DNA of 64,000 nt, taken from IMG/VR virus record IMGVR_UViG_3300031957_001682, positions 1 through 64,000 of that record; one strand, written 5' to 3'. Both the position numbers and the translations under genes were made by a program. This document shows, piece by piece, positions 20,501 to 29,500 of the stretch. How positions within the stretch are numbered: the stretch's first letter is position 1; each line of letters starts with the position of its first letter. Below the pieces are notes generated by a model, which did not search any database, had not been told where the DNA came from, and saw only the letters and a list, made by a program, of their open reading frames with translations. The DNA comes from a virus.

Positions 20501-23500
20501 TCGACAGCCGCATTGGAGTTGTCGTCTTCGGTGAATGGGAATGCTTGACCGGGGCCATAGACAAGGTAGGTGGTTTTGTTTTCAATGTAATTGAATGTTA
20601 AAGTACCGTTTGAAACCGAGCCGCCAGTAGTAGCCACCGATAACTCAAATGTAGTAGCGTTGGTAATGGATGCTACTGTAGCCCCATCGGGAATGCCTGT
20701 ACCGGTGACCGTCATTCCTACAACAAGTTGGGCTGTCGAATCCATTGTAATCGTTGGGTCATTGTTATAATCACAGGTTGCGTCAACAATAGGCTGGCTG
20801 TCGTGGTAGCGAGCAGTAGGATGAGCAAAGCGAAGCACCAACGGTACAGGCTGTTGGCGAACAATACCTGCGGAGTATCTTGCTCGTACATCACCAGCCG
20901 CCGCCGCATTCAATAAAGCAAAGTTGTCATCCAAGTTGCCGCCCCGTAGGTCGGGCGATAGGATGCTGTTCTTGTTAGACACCGGACTGTTGATTGAGCC
21001 TCGGTGTTGATTGAGTAGGGCTGTACCGGGGAAGAAAGCGAGCAGTGCATTACAATCCACCATAGCGAATGACCCGCTGATTTCATTGGCGTTTTGAATA
21101 CCAGCAGTACCAGTAGGTCCACCGGAGTAAGGATGGGTATAGAATGACGAGTAATCGTTTTGTGTACCATCGTTAATGTCAAGCGTGACACCACTGAATC
21201 CACCACCGAAGTACAATGGTATGCTGTGGTCTATGCTGTCCCTCGCACCACGGAAGTAAATGATAGGCTCACTGTCAACGCTACCGTGTGAACGATAACC
21301 ACATATAGCCTCGAACTCTATGTTGGCAAAATTAGTTAGACTGAAACGAGTGAGTACGAAATCATCAGTAATGTCTTGATAGAAATGAGTCTTCCAAAAA
21401 CTATGTCCATCACCATAGGGGTTTGTTAAAGAGGTGTGAGAAGTAGCACCCTTGATTGATTCTAACCCTGCTACTCCAATTCCTGTAGCAGTAGGGTATC
21501 GGAATGTCATTATCTCACCAAATGAAGGGGCTTTGGCGTGAGTGTCGGCATCATCAGCATCACCCAAAGCATCTGCTTCTTGTCCAGCGGGAATCATAAC
21601 ATGTGCAATTTTATTGGTTTTTGAAAGGAATACATTGCCGGAGTGAGTGTATGATTCAAACAATAAAATTGGATTATTTAAACAAGGCAGAATATGGTCG
21701 CCATTTATTGAAGTGTAATCTTCTCCTTTGAGGTTTCTTCGCCAAGAATTAACTGATACGGGGGTGTTAGCCGAATCAACCAAGACAGGTGTGGCTGTAT
21801 TTGCATTATAACCTCGACCCTTACTTCGTAATTGTAGTACAGTGTATGGGAGGTAGCCTACATCCATTCGACGGTTTGCATCAAGTTCATTATCACTGTA
21901 TGGTTTGTTGATTGCATCGGTGGATGTAATAGCCCAACCAGCAGTAGTGGGTTTGAGAGTTGTGTATTCACCATATTCAAGATGAGCGGCATGAATACCC
22001 CAATCTTTGTGTAGCGTAGCCTCAAACATGTTTGCAAGGGGTTTTGTGTTTCTAAAGGGGTTATGTGCCCGTATTTTGATAGCGTCACCGGCTACTCCCC
22101 ATTGTCCGAATGTTCTTCCATCAGCGGCATACATTCCTCGACAATCAAAGTTGAGTGTGCTACTTGGGCTGGTATGGTTAATCGCCGCCGCTGTCACAGC
22201 CGCCATCAATTCATCAGTCACAAGTGTTGTCCAGTTAATTCGTGGTGAAAGTAAAACACGCATTGAGTTATTGCTTGCGTGAGGTTGCACTGTTGCCACA
22301 TCATGAATTTCAGTTCCTTCGGCGGTGTTTGCAACATAGTGCGAAGAGGTAAAACCATCACCGCTTACACCATAGAAAATATGCGTACCATCATTATCAT
22401 TTTGACTACGATGAGTGTAAGAAAAGGTATTCCCAACAGCCCCCGGTGCTGTAGTACCAGTGAAGGGGTCGTTAATTTGAATCAAGCCGTTTGTTTTAGG
22501 GAACCCAAGATAACCAAGTACATCGGGGTGATTACCTACTACTCCGTCACCAACAGTACCAGTGTCAAACGGTGGATGAAGCACGACAGTAAGTTGACTC
22601 GATGTGAGTGTAATACTTGCATCAATACCAACAGAAGGCGCAGGTACGCCATTCCAGCGATTACCACGGTATGATGCTTCTGTGAGTACACCCGTGGTAT
22701 CAATTCGACCAGTAGCATCACCAAATCCAAGCATGTGATTACCAATGGTAAGTCCACCCTGCCCTACATCTCGGTCATCGAAATACACACATATTTCATT
22801 GTCGAGAGTAGGGGGTAAGGCTGTATTATCATTGCTAAAGTTGTCACCCATTCTGCGATAAATGAACCTCACGCCGTATGTATTTCCACGATGGTCTTCA
22901 AATTGGAATCCATACAGTTGTGAGTCACCCACATTATCAACTTGAGAATCAGTGACATAACCGGAGTAATTGGGAATTGATGATGTATCTGCATCGCCTG
23001 TAGTAATTGCATCGGAGTATCGAGTATCAAACAAACCAGCATCACTTCGGCTACCAAGACCCCACACACCAGCATCGGGGGCAAAACCCGGAATACCACT
23101 GGCGACCATACCACCAAAGTTGACTCGACCAAACGCTTGAGTTCCTGTCCTCAATCCCTCAACAAGAGTTTTTGATGGGCTTTGAGATTCAAATGATTCA
23201 TCATTGATTGTGTTTGCAATCATACCACTACCATTGAAAGCCGATATGCTACGCTTTTGATTATTTGATAGGTTGCTCTTTCTTGTAGCAAAATCACCAT
23301 TGCTTAGGAAATTATCATCAGCATCTTCTTGCGTGACATATTCCCGTAGTGTAGTGATTGGAGCAAATGGCCTACCGTGTTTGTTGATAGGCATAGGCGC
23401 AGGGTGCATGTTCTCACCGGTAGTTTCGTCGGGTTGACACCAAAAGTTTCGGAATCGCCCACCGTGTCCAACAAGGAATTGAGGTTTGTATTGCGATTGA

Positions 23501-26500
23501 CCCTTACTGTTGTCCAACCATGTACAGAAATTGCGACCACTGGCTCCGGGTACGGTGGAGTGAATAACAATTGAGTGTCCTGTGTTTCCATCAAGGTCTT
23601 CAACAACACGCCCCAAGTGTGCCCGCAAGTACCCCATGTGACTACCACGGTTTTGTGTATCAAGTGCTTCATCAGCAAACCACCACGGTGCAGGGTCAAA
23701 TATCGAACCCGTATCGGAATCCTTTGCACCGGTAGTAAGTGCATTCTTGGCTCCACCTTGATTGATAAGACGAACAATTTCTCTTGCGGCGGCTTCAATA
23801 TCAGTGACACCTTCTTTGATACCTACTTCACCACAGTCGATGGTAAGACGGCGCACGAAATCCATATTGGTCCAATGCTCAAGATGTTGCAATCGACTTT
23901 CTTCATGGTCTGCAAGTGTAAGTGCTTGTGAGCGAATACCCTTCAAGCAAAGGAAGGCGGAAATGGCTCGTGTACCATCCGGTGTGTCCATCATTGTACT
24001 GGCATCACGAAGCGAAAATGTATCGGGGTTGTTAATGAATCTTGATTTCTTCAAAGCACCAGCAAGTGTTTGTGTAGCACCAAGTGTTTTTCTCGATAAG
24101 GCATGTAAATGGTTAGCCCAGTAAGGCGAGGCTACGGCTGGTTGAACACGAGGTAAGGTACTGTCTGCAATGGTGAATGAATCACTTGTCCCTTCATTCA
24201 TAAGACCGGTATGAACATAATGCCCGTGACCTTTACCCATGAAATACGAATTGTTTGTCGTAATGAAGGTCAATGTTTGATTTGAATTGGTTGCCGTAGT
24301 GTCCTTATCAAGATACAACAAACTTGCATTGGTATCTATTTCAATAATTTTAGAACCACTCGCTATACCCGTTCCGCTTACAGTCATACCGACTGTAAAC
24401 TTATCCATTTTTGTATAACCACCGTTAGGTCGTATAATTTTATGATTACCAGCGAATAAATGAGAATTTGGTGTAAAAGTAATGGTTTGATTATTATTTG
24501 TAGCAGTTGTATCTTTATCCACTCTAAACAAAGTCCCGCTGTCAATTTGAGTAATAACTGAACCGCTTGCTACACCTGTACCACTTACACCCATACCTAC
24601 TCTTAGTAAAGAAGTTGAATCCATTTTGAGGATTTTTGCATTACCACCACCAAATGTCGAAGCCGAAGGCGAACTATTGTTATGGTTTGTATCAACAGTA
24701 GCATCTGTAAATACACTGGTAGGGGCATTATGGTCTGTATCGCATCCCAAAGTAAACGAGTTTCCTATCAGTGCTAATTTTGTTTTACCTTCTCCGGGTA
24801 TGGCATAAGAATCATGAGTCAAGAAATTACTAATCGGGTTTTCACCGCCAGCATTGGTACTCATCACATCCTCGGATGTATTACCGGCTATGTTATGCAC
24901 ATACGCACTTTCAATAAACTTGGATTGCTGGTTCCTACGCATGTATGGGTTTTCACTTGGGAAACCATTTGCTACATCTATTTGAGTAGTAAAGTAGTGT
25001 GGCGCACCACCGTTTTGTTGTATTAAGTATCGGTCAAGGTCAACAATACCATCTTTGGTGATAATGTGCCGACCAAATCCGATGTGTGGTGTAGCGGCAC
25101 TGGATTGAACCTGCATGTGCAAATCGTGGAATGCAATGAACTCACGGTCGTGCGCTACATCGAACATCAATACTCGTGCATGTCCTTTCTTAGCAAGGTA
25201 TGGGTCGAGGTAAGCAACAGTGGGTGCTTGAGATGATGATAGTCCCATTGATTCGTAGTTCAACTCAATAGTTTTGTTTACATGTTGAACAAAGTTGTTT
25301 GCAGTTTCAAGACACGAATTACCAATCAAGAAGTTTTCAATTGGTATAGAATCACGAGGGCGGTTAGCCAAAGCACCTTGCCCGCCGTTGAATCCGGTCC
25401 AAACTTGACCTTCGTTAAGCACACCACGGGACTTAGCAAACAACCCCTCGACAGCATGGGGATTGTTCATTGTCATGTTCATCCATACAGTGTCACCATT
25501 GCGTAAGCCACCTTGAGCATACGGGTACAACCAACTGCGATTGAGTACAGCATCGGGGTCATTTTCAGTGACAGTTCCGATACTCAATAGCAACGGGTCA
25601 CCACTTGCAATAGTGGTTGAATTGCCACCATAAACTCCGGTGACAGTACCACTACTCGAAGCATTAGCACTCATTACAAAAGTAGTTGCGTTGGTGATAC
25701 TAAGCACTGTTGTTGCCGCTGGTATTCTTGTTGCTCCATCACTTACAGACATACCTACACGAATGTTAGTTGTATCAGCCACAGTTGCAGTAGGTGAACC
25801 ACTTGATACTACAGTGGATAATGAAAAGGTATCAAGTGTAATTACTGTGTTTGTGGCGTGTCCACTACCAGCAAGGGGTGATTCACTGAAAGCGACCTTT
25901 CCTACATACTTAATGTTGCTATTGTCACTTACATCTTCCATGAAGATTTCATCACCCGGTCGGAGATTGATACCTACGGTGTTAGCCTGTGGCATAAGAG
26001 TAGCAGTTGCGGGTGCTAAAGAAAGAGTGGTAGCCCCTACCGCACCCGCCGCTGTAAATGTCCATTGCTCACCACCCACTGATGGTTTGAAAGTAGTCAT
26101 TATATTTTCAAAGGGGTCGGCGTAAAAAGGGTCTGTGAGTGTGTACAAAGCCCGACATGCTTTTTTCAGTCGTATTGTTTTACCTTTCATGTTTGTTGTT
26201 GAAAAACTCAAAGGGGCCATACAAACAAATTGATTTTGTGTTTCACTCGCAGTTGTGATATTTCCAAGATAAATCATTTCAATCGGTGTATCGGCAAGAA
26301 CTTCAATTACAAATACCATATCACCCTTACCAGCAAGAGGGTTATTTGAATCACTTGTATATCCCCCTTGTTTAGAAAATTGAATTTCGGGGAATACAGA
26401 CGCATCTTCAACCGTAAAATAATAAAATCCTCTATTACCAGCCGAACCATCACGGTCAGTCACTTTGTTCACTTCTAAGATAGTCGAAGATGCAGTTTTT

Positions 26501-29500
26501 GATTGAATACGAGGGGCGTGGGGATTGGTAAGTGGTCCTTCTTTGAACTCAACTGCACTCACATATTGCCGCAATCCGTAATCAAGATTGCCACCTTGAG
26601 TTTGCATGTTTGCGTTATCGTAGTAGTAAGGTGAGCGACCTTCATAATCGGATGATGGTGTAGTCACATCCGAAGCAATAGGAACGAGTGTTTCGTTTCG
26701 ATAACCACCGGCTACATAGACTAAAGCACCCACAGTAGCATCGGTAAAGAAATCATCCGAAAAACCACCAGTAAACCCACCGGATGCGGTAGTGGGTATT
26801 CGTAAATATCCAGCACCAGCCACAGTAGGGTCATTGATGTATATTGCCCATTGGTTATTCGACAAGAAAACACGACGATAGCGTGTCACATCTTTCATGT
26901 TTCGATGAGCGTTAGCAGTAGTAGTACCTTCGGCAGTTGGGAATATCTTCGGATGAGATACATACACATCAGTATGATTTGTACTCACTTTAATTTGAGT
27001 GATGGTGGCTGATGAAATATGTGCGTCGGTATTTGCATTAAATCCATACGCTGAATGAGCATTACGGTCGCTTACAGCAATATCGTTTGCACGACGACCT
27101 ACAGGGGTGGGGTTCCATGAATGGGCTGTGTAAGTAGCATCAAGGTGAATTTTCATGCTGTTATCGGGACCGGGAAATACGCTGTCCGGTGCGTGGTCAA
27201 AGAATTGCTTAGGGAAAAGTGGGATTTCGACCATTGCACGAGTGCTGGCATACTGTGTACCAAGTTGATAATCGTGATTTACTGTGTCCATACTTTGGAA
27301 CAATCGGTCATTGACTGTGCTACCGTCTTCGCAAAGGTTGTCATCATTGAAATCCGGGTCATTGTATATTTTCACACTTATTTCATACTCATTTTCTGTG
27401 GCATTTGCAAGAATACCAGTAGCGTTTAGCCACTCATGGAATGTTGCATACGCTACACCTTCTGCATCTAAAAACGACCTTTGCTGTAAAATACCCGGTC
27501 CACCGCTTGTATCAACAGTGAAATTAAATCCAGCACCAGTTTTTGAACTGTAGGCGGCACTTGCGCCGTCTGCGAGATAAATACGACCTATCTTTGGAAA
27601 ACAATATGTACCCCATGAGGCCAAATCAGTTGATTGGTTATTGAGTGGCTGAACGGACATGTAAATCCTATCGGTATCAGTATTCACCTTTACGGCTTGT
27701 ACAGCGCAGTTGCGGCGGGTTGAACCCGGTAAGCGCATCAGTAGGCTGGGGTCATTGGTAGGCTTGGTGTTGACAGCACCCTGTCCCGGTCCACCAAGCG
27801 TGACAGTGACGACAGGAGCGTTAGGCTCAATCTCTTTGACGATGTGCGAATCGGGTGAGCCGCTACCGGTGATGTTGACATTTTGATTGGCGAGTCCTTC
27901 CGCAATACCGGTCGCCGTGATTGTGATGATTTTAGTGTTGTCTTCGGGGTTTTCATCTTCCTTAATTGAGCGAATGCGTGTACGACTCATCAAGAACAAC
28001 AGCGATGCAATGCTGGGTGAGTCGCCTTCGGTAAGGTTTGTACGCATCTTTGACAGTTGATTTATTCTTGTTCTGTCCGATGGTTGTACATAAATTACCA
28101 TTGAAGTTTCGTGTGTATCTTCAAGAACATTGTCAATAATGTCAAACATTTCAAAGGTATTGCTTGCATCGCTTGTGGAGCCTTCGTCAAAAACACCAGT
28201 ACCAGTATTAGTGACAGCGGCCCCTTTGACAAATTGTATGCCTGTATCGGTGGTGTTCCTTACAGTATCACTGGATGCTGGCTCAATGCATAATTTGTGA
28301 TATGCTGAATCATGTATGCCATTGTTGTGCGAAGCAGTAAGATATTGAGGGGCTGTATTACCTTGTGCCGTGGCATCGTTAGGTGGTGTGTAGTTGACAG
28401 GACATAGACTAAAATCAACTTCACTGTCAAGTTCATATCCACCAGTGTTGTCACCAACTAAGGAGTGAGATTCTTCTAAATGAACCGACCCTGCAATTTG
28501 ACCTAAGCCCAAGAACAACACTCCGCCCGGTGAGAAAAGAGTGGTATCTTTTGATGCATCAGCCAAATCTGCTTCGATAACATCCAGTACCGTAGTTGAA
28601 CCTGTGAGTACAAAATTACCACTCGGTACAGTCTTTTCAATCATCAAGCAAGGTGTTGTTTTACCCATACTTGCACCAGTCAAGTCAATGGCGTTGTAAT
28701 GAATTTCAACATACGGTGCAAGATTGTGGGTGCTTTGAAGAGTAGGAACTTTGAGCAGTGCGATGCGACTTACGCTTTCCGGTCGCAAGTGATACAAGCG
28801 AGCGTCGTCATCTATGTCACCATACTCCGGTACTGGTCCTTTCATCATAAAAGGGCGATAATCAAAGTTAGTTCCACCAATAGCGATTGCTTGTTCCTTG
28901 CTTGCTGGTAGTCCATTGGTGACTACGAAATCAACGGCAGATGAATTATTAAACTTAGCAACATCGACTTGTGTACTTTCTTCATAAAAATCGGATAGTG
29001 CGTTCATGGCAAAAAGTCCCGCTATTCCCTTTCCTGTGTTTTCATACACCATTTCAACAATATCTGCTGAACCATCCATCTTTTGGTCAATAGCGAGATA
29101 CGATGGTGTTGGATAACGACGCATGTACTCGTGGCCGTTGATGTGTGAGAACTTGTGCCGCCCACTGTGACCCACTTGGTAAAGAGTGTCGAGTGTAGCG
29201 GGCCAAGTGACAGCAAACGGATTGTTTGGTGAGTTGTCCGTTGTAGCCATTTGTGTTGAATACACCAAGCCATGTTGAGCAAAATCACTCTCATCAAGCA
29301 CCATTTGACCTGTTTTATCAAAGATTTGGCTACCGTAGTGTGGGGGTTGATACGGCCTACCTGTGCCATTGTCAATCAACAAATCAGCATTTACAATGAC
29401 AAAATAGTTGTCAACATTTGCAGTACGAGAATGAAGAAGACCACGCTTACCACCAGTGCCGAGGATAAAATCAATGTGAATACTGCTTACAGTAATTACC

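Noticed and set aside
25640-26125. 161-residue open frame on the + strand across the giant gene
   Set aside because: It is antisense to a repeat-rich beta region, rich in Val/Thr/Ala as a mirror of codon bias, with no motif or start signal.
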